Below are positions 37,761 through 50,196 of a stretch of DNA of 64,000 nt, piece after piece. The translations under genes were made by a program, and so were the position numbers. The notes under the pieces are model-generated. The model made no database searches. It had not been told where the DNA came from and saw only the letters and a program-made list of their open reading frames with translations. How positions within the stretch are numbered: the first letter of the stretch is position 1; the number at the start of each line of letters is the position of its first letter. Source of the DNA: Pardosa pseudoannulata (Eukaryota; Arthropoda; Arachnida; Araneae; Lycosidae); contig CM063498.1 of assembly GCA_032207245.1 (NCBI GenBank), positions 58,404,440-58,468,439 on the forward strand, written 5' to 3'.

Positions 37761-38722
37761 CACTGTCTACCAATAAGTATTTGGACAACTGTGATAAAAA
37801 AGAAAAACAATCTTTTTTCAAAAACAGTAGTTGGTAGAACCTCCGTGAGAGGCAATTACAGTGAAAACCCTCCGGGGCATACTCTCCACAAGTCTTTGTA
37901 TTACAGCTAGAGGTATTGTTTGCCACTCGACTTGGAGTAGACATACAAGTTCCTTCACCGATTTTGGATAGGAAGTGTACCCCTTATTTCGGAGATCCAA
38001 CTCATTCCAGAGGTTCTTGATAGTGTTCAGGTCTGGACTCTGGGCAGGCCAGTCCATTTAATGAACTCCATTGGCACCAGACGCCAGACCCTGCCATCTG
38101 AACAGTAAAGGGTGAACCTTGATTCGTCGCACCAAAGAACCCGCTTTCACTTATCTACGGTCCAGTTTCGATGTGCTTTGCACCATATTAACCAAGCAGT
38201 GTGATTGGATTTTGTGATCAAAGGCTTATGGGCAGCAGCACTACCAGGAAAACCAAGCAGATGTGCTTCCTTATGGATGGTATTTGTTGAAACCATACTC
38301 CTGGATGCCTGTTGAAACTCCTCGCAAATGAGGGTCATTGGTTGGGTGCAGTTCTTCCGAATTTCTCTGGACAGCACTCATCTGTCTCTATCTCCCAGTT
38401 TTTTTGGTCTGCCGACTCAAGGCACATTCTGATAATTACCTTTCACCTTCCACTTCTTAATCGCATAGGCCACTGTCGATTTTCTGGTCCGATTGGGTAC
38501 TTCAGATCGCTAGATATGTTCCTTAAGGATTGGCCACATTTGTGATACCCGATAATTATACCTTTCTTGAAATCAGAGAGCTCCATTCTATGCAGCATCT
38601 TGCATGCGACTAATGCCGATGCTGTTTCCTGCACGATGTATGCCAGTAGAGTCTGTGACGTACCTCAGGACTGCAGATATTGTCATTTGCATAGGTGTCC
38701 AAATACTTATTGGTAGACAGTG
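37761..38722 (-). mobile_element. Tc1-like deletion derivative, 962 bp
   Basis: TA duplications at 37759-37760 and 38723-38724. Near-perfect inverted repeats begin CACTGTCTACCAATAAGTAT at both ends. Minus-strand transposase remnants run from MELSDFKKGIIIGYHKCGQS through WTVDK-stop-KRVLWCDESRF (first Asp) and then jump directly to MDWPAQSPDLNTIKNLWNEL (third acidic region). The second-Asp region is absent, which indicates an internal deletion of a few hundred bases. The SPDLNPIE Glu position reads K, so it cannot be active. Confidence 0.93.
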
Positions 38723-39046
38723 TACTACATAATTAAAATATATATATATTTATATGCACACAAGGAAGTCATGTTGTCCACATCACATTTCTTTTAGTGT
38801 AATCTCTTTTATAGTTTATATCCCTTAATAAAAGACTAAGTTGAAGTGTATTATGAAAGAGAATATTAAAATATATTAAGAAAGTATGATAAAAGTCGAT
38901 GAGAATGGTGTGTCCCTAAAATTAATCAATGTGATTTATTGCATATTTGTTTAGTGATTAGGTAATTTAATATTTCAAGTATATAAATAAGAAATTTTTT
39001 TGTGTCTTTTAATACTGATAGATGTATGTATATTTTTAAATTATAG

Positions 39047-39449
39047 AATGGCAGTAATTCTAAGCATCCAACTAAAGTTTTTGCCGCATCAGCATCTTTA
39101 CCATCAGTTTCAGTCCCTGAAAAAGCTCCTGGGGATTTTCCCACAAAAAAGACATCTAATGCCAAAATAAATGTTATTAGTTGTGGTGATCCATCTGTTA
39201 ATTCTTCTGAAGCTGTTGGAGATAAAGACTCTAAAAATGATTTGCATCACTATGTCAAGCCAGCATCAGAGCCTGATTTTACAATCAAAGCAAGAGAATC
39301 ACAAGAACAAGTTTCTACTCCAGATGCTGCAAAGGTTGTTAAGTTGATTAATGCAGTGAAGCCTTCAGATTTAGAATGGCATAAACAAACTGTAGAGATT
39401 CAACATCTTCCTAAATATTACAAAAGCTTATCAAAATTCAGATTAACAG
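39047..39449 (+). CDS. COX10: COX10 haem A farnesyltransferase, first recognised exon (5' exon missing)
   Basis: COX10 (haem O synthase, UbiA family) transfers a farnesyl group to protohaem in the mitochondrial inner membrane, the first step of haem A synthesis for cytochrome c oxidase. This exon follows an ATTATAG acceptor, opens in phase 0 and gives 134 codons plus one base. The first ~105 residues are a Ser/Lys/Asp-rich, poorly conserved N-terminal region. Conserved sequence starts at EWHKQTVEIQHLPKYY and runs into SKFRLT, matching the start of the UbiA domain in animal COX10. The exon has no Met codon and an in-frame stop overlaps the acceptor, so the start codon must be in an upstream exon. 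Donor CAG|GTAATT at 39450. By comparison with human COX10 (443 residues), only a few tens of N-terminal residues are missing. Confidence 0.9.
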
Positions 39450-39611
39450 GTAATTTTTAAAAAATACCTGTTTATAACATTGTTTTGATAAATTTGTTTG
39501 AAAAATATATGGTGTTATATGTTGAAGTATAGTCATCATTTCAAAAAAATATGTTTTTTTTTTGAAAAATATTTTTTTTTTAAAATTTTCATAGCTGTTG
39601 TTCTACATTAA

Positions 39612-40180
39612 GTTCTTAAATTTTAATTCATTAAGTAAAAAGCGAATTAGTTCCTTGATTGAATCAGGGAAGGAGGTAATTCTGCAATGGATCCCTAGCC
39701 ACTGTGATGTACCTGGGAATGAGCATGCAGACGCGCTTGTTAAAGAGGGCTGTTTTCTGCACCATTCCATGACTTGTGACCTTTTAAGAAATGTTAAGCA
39801 GGCCATCCGTGAACATTTTTGTAAGGCTCGACTATGTCATTATAGGGATATTGCTTCGGGAAAAAAAATGGTCTTCTTTTTGGGATAGGCAAATATGTGT
39901 CACCTTGCCCAGAGCTATTGGTGTGGCCTGTTTCTGCCTTGAAACTGGACATGGTTTTCTTCAGACCCATCAGTACAAAGTTGGTCTTGCTGATTCACTG
40001 AACTGTGTTCTTTGTACTTCAGCCCCAATGCGTGGAGATCACCTTCTTGTCCTGTCCTACAGGATGTTATTTCTTTGGGTTCCTTTTTGACTCTCCCATC
40101 TAATGGGGCAATTTCTTGTCTGTATTGGACTGCAAGGCGTCGTATGCTCGAAAGAGTTCAGACGGGCGTAATAATTTTAA
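39612..40180 (+). pseudogene. LINE fragment: RNase H domain and C-terminus
   Basis: The plus strand reads LIESGKEVILQWIPSHCDVP and GNEHADALVKEGC, an RNase H type-1 signature of Jockey-like non-LTR retrotransposons. After frameshifts it continues LPRAIGVACFCLETGHGFLQ, VLCTSAPMRGDHLL and LYWTARRRMLE. Frame changes near 39850-39870 and 40070-40090 break it. Its sense orientation inside a COX10 intron is coincidental. Confidence 0.88.
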
Positions 40181-40424
40181 AAAAAATTAAGCTCTTTATA
40201 TTAGGTCAGGATTCCCCATTTGTTTATACAGAATGTATATAAGAAAGTCATTGAATAATTTCAAATGAAGATACACAATAAAAAATAAATATGTTTTCTC
40301 AGGTGTTGTTTAATTTTGGTGTAAATTTGGTATTTAATAAGGGTGATAAAAGGGTTAAAATAAATTTTACTAATAACTGAATCTAGCTGTTAATATTTAG
40401 CTCTCCTGCAGTGAAGCAGTAGAC

Positions 40425-41156
40425 CAGAGGTGGGCAAAAGATGGCCCGCTGGCCGGATCTGGCCCTTTTGCTTACTTTATCCGACCCGTTGAAAAATCAT
40501 GCATGCAGTTTTTTTATCTCTTATATGCAATTTTGTTGAAATCAACAGTATTTGTATGTGTAGTGTACATATAAATAATGAAAAATATATAAATTATAGA
40601 GAGTATTATAATTTGAACAGATGCAACCATATCCTTACTTTTATGTATGCAACATACATACTCTCATAAAGCGTGTGGTCAGCTTACTTTTCTTTTTATA
40701 ATTCTATTTACTATTATATTTACAAAATATAATATAAATATAAAAATGTAATAACTATGATTAAAATAAAATAATTTGTATCGTTAAGATATAAATGAAT
40801 ATCAAAATAAAATCTTTCATTAACTGATTTACTTAATGACCATTAATTTAATATAATGGATCCTATTTCTTTAAAATTTACGTGACATATTTTTCTGGGC
40901 ACAAATTGTTCACATATACACCTAAGTAAGACAATTTGTTATTGCTATTATCTTTTATTAACTGTAAAATTTCTCTGTCCAAATGCTTTAAAATGATACT
41001 TATAGTGTTTTTGTCAAAAAAAATTTTCTTGGGCAGGGAAAAAACTTCACCCAAAACATTCACTTGTGCACAGTGTACGTGGTATAGTCCTCCGGCCAGG
41101 GAGACTTTTTGAAAATTTCATTTTGGCCCATGCTTAAAAGTATTTGTCCAACCCTG
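40425..41156. mobile_element. Charlie-like hAT element, 732 bp
   Basis: The ends are CAGAGGTGGGCAAA and, as complement of the right end, CAGGGTTGGACAAA. The flanking 8-mers CAGTAGAC (40417-40424) and CAGTATAC (41157-41164) match at seven positions. GGCCCGCTGGCCGGATCTGG just inside the left end is typical of Charlie/Tip100-type hAT repeats. The interior is AT-rich and non-coding. Confidence 0.85.
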
Positions 41157-41697
41157 CAGTATACCATAGTTCTCCAAATAAAACCAGTTCTTAATTTAAT
41201 AAAAACTTATATTTTCCCTCAACAATGAGAATTTGCAAATTAAGTTTTTGTTTAAAATTATCTCTTAAGGACAAGCTTTAATTTTAAGCATTGCAGTTTC
41301 ATTGGTTATATTTAGTATTCAAGGCAAAAAGAGTTATTGAAATCAGTGTAAGATGAAAATACTCTAAAGGTTTACATGAAGATATTTAGCAAGAATACAA
41401 GTAATAATAATGATGATTATTATTTTTAATCTTAGTTTCCTAAATTTAAAATACATGGGGCCAGATTTAATTACAGAAAATTAAAAATGCATTGCTATAC
41501 ATACAATTTTATCCTATTTTTCAATTGTCTTTGATTTCTTCTTATATTCTATATGGGTATTGGAAAGTTATCAAAAAGAAAATATTTGAAATTTACTAAA
41601 CATTATTAGTATGTCTCCTAAAGATCTCCCAATAAGAAAAATTTCATTTTATAGGTTATCAGAGATAACTTTTATGAAAAATATGTGTATATATACA

Positions 41698-43503
41698 CAG
41701 TCAAACTCCAATTTAGCACATTCCTGTTGTGCTATGTGGGGGAATATAGGTCTTACAGTGTTTAAAAGTCCATTAGAGTGATAACTTGATGTCAACAAAT
41801 AATGTCAACGAATATTTTCTACTCAAGAATGTCATTTTCATCATTTTCTGGAGATTTTTGACATTTTAAATTTTATTTATTTATTTTTTTCACATTCAAA
41901 TCCTTTATCTAAGTGGTGTATACTATTTCTAGAGCACTTTTAAACCATGTTGTATCTTGTTCAGTGCTTCGTAGTAGCTCTTCAAACTGGAAGAGATCAT
42001 CGTTGGCAGCATGTTTATTGGCTTTTAGAAGAACTTTCTCCATTTTAAAAGGCAGGGATTATTTCTTACCATTAACAACCAATACTCTTTGATTTGTCTT
42101 ACTCTGAAATGATAGGTTTAATATTCCAATCAGTTCACTTCATTGACTGCTTTTTTTTTACACATGTTTGTATATTCTCAATTTCTGTTATCAGGTGGTT
42201 TCAAGGAAATGGATTTCTGTGTATGGTAGAAATGTGTGAACAAGAGTTATTGAAAAAATAATTATATACAATTCATATTACTTTGTAAAATCTGAAGGAA
42301 AATGTCATAATTCATGGCTTCTTATTAGGTGTTGGGTATTTTATTAAATTAATTGAATGTACAAGCTAGGATTTTCAATTGAGTCTCATTTGAATTCCAA
42401 AACTAACAGTTGCTTTCTAAATATATCGATGGAGGAGGCCATTTTTTATGTTTTTTTTTTTATGATATGAGAAGGAAAATATTCATAAATATAAGACTAT
42501 TCAAATGCACTATATCAAAATATTGTGATTAAATTTTTTACTATGAAAAATCTTCTTAAAATGCATTGTATTAGGAATATCTTATGTCGGAGTTAAAAAA
42601 AATATTTCAAGTCAATAATACACAATTTAATGTTAAAAGAATAAGATTCCTTTAACAAGACAACATACATACATTAATGATTGTGTTCACAAATGTGTTG
42701 TCACAAAGTCAATGTGCAAACACAAGGAAATGAAATATAAAATTAAAGTAAAACTTTATTATACAAATCTTTAAGTCTTAGTGTTATTATCCTAAACACT
42801 GACCACTGCTGTTGTATAGGGTGCTCCAATCTCTTCACATATTTAGTTTGAAATAGAAATTCTTATATAAAAATTCATAATGAGAATTTCTGTTGTCAAT
42901 TCTTGAAATCAGAATTGACTAATGTTCTGAATGCTTTTCGTAGTGTGATGTAATACACTACTGGAAAATTTAAGAGTGACAAAATAGGTAATTATTTAAC
43001 AAAATTGAATTTTTTTCTTTTCTGGGGGATGACAAGGGAGGGGAGTTAAGTAACATTTAATTTAAAGCGTTTAAAACATCAGGTTTGTAGTATCCATTTA
43101 CTGCAACTACCAAAGGAGTGAAGAAACAACCAGATTACAAACTTTCCAAGAGATGACAAATAAAGGTACATACTGTCAAATTAATCATTAGTGATCAAAA
43201 GTTCAAATCATCTGAAGATAAAATAGATATAAATGAGAGGAAGTGAATGTTTAATTTAAAACTTAAAAATATGTATAGAAAAATGCAAAAGATGAAAGTA
43301 TAATAAACAGATAAAATATTAAAACAATTATTGTAGGAAAAAATTAAAGTTTCAAACCCCTCTCCCCTCCCCAAAAAAGGAAATTAAGTATTTATTCAAT
43401 TATAACAGTATATATTGGGCTATAATTTGATATACTGCTAAATTTATTATAACAATTTGCTATTTGCATGGATTAATTGCACTGTATTGAGGTTTGACTG
43501 TGT
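41698..43503 (-). mobile_element. pogo/Tigger-like relic
   Basis: ACACAGTCAAACTCCAAT at the left and the complement of the right end, CACAGTCAAACCTCAAT, are inverted repeats resembling pogo/Tigger termini. Inside on the minus strand, near 41920-42045, an open stretch reads ANDDLFQFEELLRSTEQDTT, then WFKSALEIVYTT and a stop. This is compatible with a transposase C-terminus but not conclusive. No clean TA duplication survives. Confidence 0.5.
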
Positions 43504-43882
43504 GTGTGGGATTATTATACAAACTGTTACATATAGTTATTCTAGATTTTTATACTTTTAGCATATAAAATTAGTAAGTTCAAACGTATTTGTATGCAGT
43601 TTGTTATGTGTGAGGTAATGATGATGCATTTAAGAACTGGTCCCCTTTCAAGTAAGATCAAAATTATGAGCCTTTACCCTTTAATTTATAGTTATAATGT
43701 TGGCAGCAAGTTTGGTGTTGTCTAAATAATAATTGCCACAGGTATCAAATATAATATTTGTAAAATGACCAGTAGCTGTTGTACCAGTAAAATATTCTTT
43801 AATAAAATTCTTTTTTAATGGTTATTAAAGAAAGAAGTATAAAATTGTTAGAAATAAGATGTTCTGTATTTTCTGTTTTTAG

Positions 43883-44007
43883 GTTTGGTTGTTTTGACGA
43901 CTTTAGCAGGTTATGGTATGGCACCTGGAGTAATAGAACCAACTTCTATACTATGTATGGTATTAGGAACTGCCCTAACATCAGCTTCTGCAAATGCTGT
44001 TAATCAG
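43883..44007 (+). CDS. COX10: COX10, second recognised exon
   Basis: After a T-rich tract and AG at 43881-43882, the split Gly codon (G|GT) is completed and the frame reads LVVLTTLAGYGMAPG, then the second half of a membrane segment ending SASANAVNQ. This matches the first transmembrane helix and the start of the conserved Asn-containing prenyltransferase motif of COX10. The exon ends in phase 0 at CAG|GTTATT, a weak donor because of the T at intron position 3. The assignment rests on uninterrupted protein continuity with the exons on both sides. Confidence 0.93.
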
Positions 44008-44305
44008 GTTATTATATACTATGTTACTATAGAAAAAATAACTTATCTTAGTAGAATTTTGTTTTCAATTTGTGTACTAAAAGAGATAAACACTTTTTAT
44101 CCTTTCATAAACATTTTCTTTATTGTTCTTCTTCAGTGCTTGTTTTCATCAGCTTTCTTGTTATATAGTCTTTTTTCCTCTTTGTCTCTCTCTTTTTTTT
44201 CCCCTTAAAGAATTTAGTTATGTATATTTCATTAACTGGGGATATTTTATCAATAACTTTTCAAAAAAATTATATTGTTTGTTTAAGCCACATTGTGATA
44301 AAAAG

Positions 44306-44323
44306 TATATATATATATATACA

Positions 44324-44364
<41 letters not shown>
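44306..44364. repeat. (TA)n microsatellite
   Basis: Imperfect TA tract in a COX10 intron (44008-45065), which otherwise shows nothing. Confidence 0.9.
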
Positions 44365-45065
44365 GTATATTTTGTGTATAACTCTTGATAAAGTATTTCT
44401 TAATCATTCATCTTAGAATAATATAGAGTTGATTTTGTTTTTGCCCTATTATTAAGATATTTAATTGAAGAGGCATAATTTTTAGAAAAGAGAAACTACT
44501 GTGCCACTTTTATTAAATTTTAAAGTTCTTTTTCAAAGTATTTCTTTTATAAATGCTTGTTTAATAACTGTTTCAGGTGTATTTATAAATGAAACGTTTT
44601 TATATATTAGTTCGATTAATATACTGATAAACTGTTGTCATATATTTTCAAAAAGAAAAACAACTTACAACCTACTTGTAAAATATTATTTATCATAACT
44701 AAAAATCATTAAGGGTGGGTGATAGCCAACAGAATTTGTACAATTTAGTTTAGGTTATAACTTATGTTTTATTGTTGGCTGCAAGTAGCATTTTTTTTTC
44801 ATAAAAATCTATAATAATACATTTGTAATTTGTATTTTAGATTAAAATAACTGAAAAAGAGAGCTGTTTTTTGTTAACTATAAAGAATATATATTTTGTG
44901 TCTCCAGGATAAAGGAAGAATGAAAATCAGTTCATGTTAAGCTTCCCACTTAAATATCAGAAAATGTTATTACAATTATACCTCCTACCCCTTGCAAGTT
45001 AAAATTTTTAAATTTCAAATTTATTTATATTCAATTTTTAGTACAAAATTTATTTTTTCTTCTAG

Positions 45066-45136
45066 GTGTTAGAAGTTCCTTATGATTCTCAAATGGCACG
45101 AACGAAAAATAGAGTTCTCACTCGTGGATTTCTTAC
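45066..45136 (+). CDS. COX10: COX10, third recognised exon (substrate-binding motif)
   Basis: A 71-base exon after TTCTTCTAG encodes VLEVPYDSQMARTKNRVLTRGFL. Together with the preceding NAVNQ this is the first conserved UbiA-family Asp-rich loop (N-x-x-E...D-x-x-M-x-R-T-x-x-R), which binds the prenyl diphosphate through Mg2+. The key residues E, D, R-T and R are all present. It starts in phase 0 and ends after two bases of a Thr codon at a strong AC|GTAAGT donor. Confidence 0.95.
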
Positions 45137-45709
45137 GTAAGTATTATTAAAAGTTTACCATATTAAGTGCTATTAAAGTAGAATATGTATACTGTGTTTA
45201 CTTGTTTTGTTTTTGTAACTTTTTTAAAAAATGAAAAACGACTGTAGCAATTGAAATTATTTCTTTTGTTTGTTTCATGTCTGTAGTCATAATTTTGGTG
45301 TTTTTGATATTTATTTCAATCATTTATTCAAATAAATTTCAAATTGCAGTTATTGTTACATTTATTTTATGCATATCACTCTTTATTCACTTTCTCCATT
45401 AAGCATATATAATCTGAATATGTTATTATTCTCTCATATGCCACCTTTATTGAATACCATTTATTCAATTTACCATCCAGTCATAAAAATTAAATTAGTT
45501 TTTTAATAATTTTAAGGCTTTTCATATACACGTTAATCATATGTGTTGGGAAATTTATTTTTAATTCTCAACAATATGAAATGACACTTTTGGATAAAAT
45601 GGCCATACCTTTTTATATCTTACCATAAGGACCAATGACACTCTTTAGGTCATGCTTGTCCAAACTAAAAGACTGCAAGCTGCATTGTGTTTGGTGTGTG
45701 TGTGTATAT

Positions 45710-46199
45710 CAGAATTCCCATGGTCCTTAAAAGTCCTTAATAACTCCTTAATTTTAGCTTTCATTTTTAAAGGCCCTTAAAACTACTTAATTTTTGTCAA
45801 AGGTCCTTAAAAACTCCTTAATTTTTAAATTGGAACACGATCAATTTCTCTTTATCAATGAGATCCGTCATTGTCATGTGATTTCCTATTACTTTTCTTA
45901 TTTGACAGTTTTTTTTTCTTAGTTACTTATTTGACAAATAAATAATCTTTTGTATACTTAAAAGGTTTAAAGCATAATGTCAGCTGCCCTTTCCTAATAG
46001 CTAATAATAGTCATGCAGATTTTAATCAAACAAAGCATGAAGGAGGAGGGTTTGTAGATATTTCAGTTACTTATGGAAGTTTAATTTTCTTTGCATTGAA
46101 TGTAATACAAAAGTCTAAAACTTTCTTCTTTCCCCGGCAATATCAGGTATAATCAGATAGTGTATACATATATATATGTAAATGACTCTGATATATATA

Positions 46200-46234
<35 letters not shown>

Positions 46235-46613
46235 GTAAATGAATAAAATGACTCTCTTTATATATAACAGTCATTTTTAAACCCTCAGAAAGTACTGCTT
46301 ATAATATTGTTTTTATTCACGATTTATTTTTAGTGTGATCACTCAAACTTTAGATGTACATTTTTCAAAATTAGTTTTTGTCAAATAGATTTATCTTATA
46401 TTAATTTTTAGGCATTTTTAAAAACTTAATTCTGAAATGTTGTAGGGAATATATTGAACATGCCTTGTCTGGTTCATACTCATTAACATATGTTCCTCAG
46501 GAAATAGGGTTTATGCTGTTATGCCGTGTATTTCATGTAGGTCCTTTTAAAAAGTTTCTTTGGTCCATAGAAAGTCCTTAATTTTTGTTCTGGAAAAAAG
46601 AGCGGGAACCCTG
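45710..46613. mobile_element. hAT-like non-autonomous element with AAAGTCCTTAA repeats
   Basis: The left end CAGAATTCCC and the complement of the right end CAGGGTTCCC are similar. Subterminal motifs GTCCTTAA[A/T] recur at 45724, 45734 and 45794 and in inverse context at 46572. The interior includes a (TA)n stretch (46196-46234) and no coding sequence. The flanks are TG/TA microsatellite, so a target duplication cannot be judged. Confidence 0.6.
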
Positions 46614-46615
46614 TG

Positions 46616-46616
<1 letters not shown>

Positions 46617-46672
<56 letters not shown>
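46617..46672. repeat. (TA)n microsatellite
   Basis: A long TA tract immediately to the right of the element ending at 46613. Confidence 0.95.
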
Positions 46673-46675
<3 letters not shown>

Positions 46676-49600
46676 GTGAAAAGTTGAAACATACATTATT
46701 ATTATGAATTTTATTGTTATCAATTATAAATTAACAACAGAGGAGGTAAATATTCATAAGTTCATAAATCATTCTAGCATTAATAAATATTAAAGCCACA
46801 AAATAATGCAATTGTTACTATTATAGTCAACATATTTGTTTCAAATATAAATTTCATAATATCACTATGGGCTGCAAAATGTCACAGGTCAGCTACGTGT
46901 TTTGGATACCCTAATTTAGATTGTGAATTTTGCTGAAAGTTCTTTTGATTGGGTTTTTAAGCTTTTTAGGCCATTCAAATGTTTAATAGTTAATTGTGAT
47001 GTGGAAACAACCTAATTTGGATAAAACTGTACTCTTGTTAGATTTAAAATCTGTATGATAATAAACATTCCTCAGTTCTTTTCCATATTTGTGAATCATT
47101 AAAACAAATTGTTTTGCATAATCAGTCATATCAATATGAGTGGCTAAAACTGCAAAAAATATCAAATTCATATTTTAGGCTGTTTCTGTCAAATTTATTG
47201 TCTTCTTGAGTTATGTAGTTTTTGGATTTTTAATGTATTTACTGACACTATATTCTATCCAACTTGAAGTAATTCTGGATTGTAAACTTATCTATCAATA
47301 TTTTTAATTTGTGGATTATAATAAGTACTTAGAAATATTTTGAAAAATATTTCTGTATTTTTCCCTATAAATATAGATTTTCTAGAATTTTTCATAAGTG
47401 TTGGTTTTAATGTAAAATAATTTTTTTTTTAGAGATTGTGAATGTTGTAGATAACTAGGGATATTAAATGCTTTAAAAAATTCTGCAGGATTTATTTCTG
47501 CTATCACTAATGCATTATTTGTGTATGATCTTTCAGTGGCCTTGCTTTAATTTTTTGCATAAGCAAGCAATTACTGTATTTTTTATGTCCCAGCAGTTCT
47601 TATATTTAAAGTGTTACAAATGCAAAAAACAATTCATAATATATTAAGGAAGTTATAAAAGTAAATATGCCTATTAATTATGGAAAGTGGATTTCAATAT
47701 GTGCAAACAGAAAAAAAAATTTAATATACTTTAAAGAAGCCAGTGACAGATTAGTAAAGAGGAACAACAATTCTTTATTTTAAATATGTAATAAGATTAA
47801 TTAATGAAAAAGTAAAGATAAGAGAATCAAAGCAATTTAAGATGAAAAACCTTTTTGATTATTTTCTTTTAATAACTGTTTGTATTACTAAAAGGCAAAA
47901 CCACTTCCATGTTTGTCTGGTCTGATTTTGGCAGAATGCCAATCAATTCATAGTAGAGGTGTAAGAGCTATGGAAGTTTGCATCACCTCTTAACATACAA
48001 AGGTTGTTTATTTAATATATGTGTATAAGGTTTGATAGTTTGAGACTATGCACTCTATTACAAAAGATCTTACATAAACATGTTAAGATTTTTTTTTTTT
48101 TGATTTAACTATTTGGTATTAATGTTTCCATTAATCTACATGTCATTGATTTCAAATAATAACGATGACAGAATTAGGGTTTTGCATGCTAGTATTAAAG
48201 GCTTAGTGTTGGTTTTGGTTGAATTAGAAATAAAAAACTAATATTAATTTCAAATAAGTTATTTAGTTCTAAAATAAATGCATAAAGGGTATAATGGTTT
48301 AAAAAAGTATCATTAGAAATCCATTAACAAACAAATGTCATGCATGCTTGAGTATACAAAATTTTAAGCTTAATTTTTCACATGAGTAGACAAAAAATTA
48401 ACTATAAATTTTTGCTGAATTGATGGGTTTTAATGGAGTGAATAAGCAGAATATATGTTGCAAGGCTGCATTGTGCCATAAAAAGAAGCATAGATATGAG
48501 GGAAACCCTACAAAGGTTTTACATGCTTTAATATTAAAGGTTTAACACAACTGTTTGTAAAGTAAACAAGCATTTGAGGCAAATTTTAGAGATGGGAGTT
48601 CAAGGTTTTAAATCATGAATTCCCAACAAGGTTTAAGTGGTCCCCTTGGAGGGTGATGGAAGTTAAAACTGAGGAAATCCACTGGAACTTAAACAGCCCG
48701 TGGATCATTCTCATGCAAACAATTAGTTGTTTGTGTCTCCTTTCTAACCTTAAAAAATATATATTTAAATTCATTATGCTAGTTGACTATACAAGACTCG
48801 GTAAATAAGAATTTACAATTAGCAATTTCAAGCCAAACATTAAAAAGAACTATTTACAACTAAAGCACAACCACCACATCAGTTGAAGTAGAACTTTTGT
48901 GTAATACCAATTTGTGTTCTAAAATCTTGTTTATATTTATGCAATTAAAAATAAAAATAGCACAAAAATAATAGCACATAAACCTAATAAACCGCTCTAT
49001 CTACTTTATTTTTGTTGATATTCTTAGTCAAAAGTGCTTATGTGCAATTATTAATACTATAATTTTGTTGTAAGCTGTTTATTATAGAGTAAAATGTGAA
49101 GGGTCAATGAAGAAATTCATTCTTTCAAAAGAATGTTCGTCAAATAAAATCTTTTTCTGTCTCTTTTTTTTTTATTTTTTTAACACACACTTATGAACTT
49201 TGCACTTTTCTTATGATTACCTTTAAAATTTCATATTGGTTGTTAGAAAATAAAAATTATCTCAGTTATGAATGATCTGAAACCAGAAAAAGGTGAAAAT
49301 GTAGGGGGTTACTTACCCCTGGGTCTCCGTACAGTAAATCCCAACTGAACACATCACACACAATAACAATCACTTGAAAGTTCAGCATACAATTTCTTTA
49401 AGGAGTTAAAGTGATTTGAATATAGATTTGCTGAAGTTTGTTGTCTATCTTTTTTTCATGACACAACTTACAGAATCCAAACAAAAAGGTAAACAAATAA
49501 AACTTGAGTTGTCTGTATCCTTTCTTCTTCTTCCAACTGTCAATATCTTTCAACATATATGGCAGAAATTTTGACACTGCTTCTTTTAGTAATCTGATGT

Positions 49601-50196
49601 TAGTGTGTATTCCTGCTTTAATCTTAAGCTGGAAGTTTTGTGCTTAAATACGATTGCTGTTCATTTATATCATTTGTATGTAAAGCATCGTGAAGTCTTA
49701 GGTTTTGAGGACTATAATTGCAAATAATCTTATTTTTTCATTAAATTATTTTTATTCAAAATAATATTGTTTAGTACATAAGCTATATTATTTTGAAACG
49801 TAAGTCTTCACTATGCTTTACATACAAATGACATACTATCTTGTGAAATAAAACTTTAAAACATGAAAGAATTATTATGCAATCTAACCTCTGTTTTGTA
49901 AAAATTTTCACTTGGAACCAAATTTCTTTATAAAATGGCTTCCAAATATCAAAGTGCCATTTGTAGTCAACATACTTTTCCTGTGATCGTATTTTTTCTT
50001 ATTTCTCAAAATATTTCTGGTCATTTTAAACTTATTCTTTCTTTAAACACATTTTATGAAGTCCAATAACTTTAAACTGGTGTTACCAGGTGCCTAAAAA
50101 TATTTTAATAAAAAAAAAGAATATTTTCAGATTGTTTAGCTTTTTTTCTGTTTACTTACTTCACAGATTTATTGTTTAAAACAGATATTACTTAAC

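Larger units (their letters stand above)
32736..39046. other. Interval between divergent EHD and COX10; holds missing COX10 5' exon(s)
   Basis: EHD reads left from 32735 and COX10 reads right, so both promoters and the unidentified first COX10 exon(s) should lie here. Direct reading shows no clear TATA or initiator arrangement. Recognised contents are a (TA)n tract (33928-33982), a SINE split by an inverted-repeat element (34915-36072), a second (TA)n tract (37390-37450) and a Tc1 deletion derivative (37761-38722). The stretches 32740-33900, 34000-34910 and 36080-37380 show nothing else I can assign. Confidence 0.6.
39450..43882 (+). other. COX10 intron with LINE, hAT and pogo-like relics
   Basis: Intron between the first two recognised exons. 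It carries a same-sense RNase H LINE fragment (about 39612-40180), a Charlie-like hAT element (40425-41156) and a pogo/Tigger-like relic (about 41700-43500). Nothing else in it is assignable. Confidence 0.85.
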
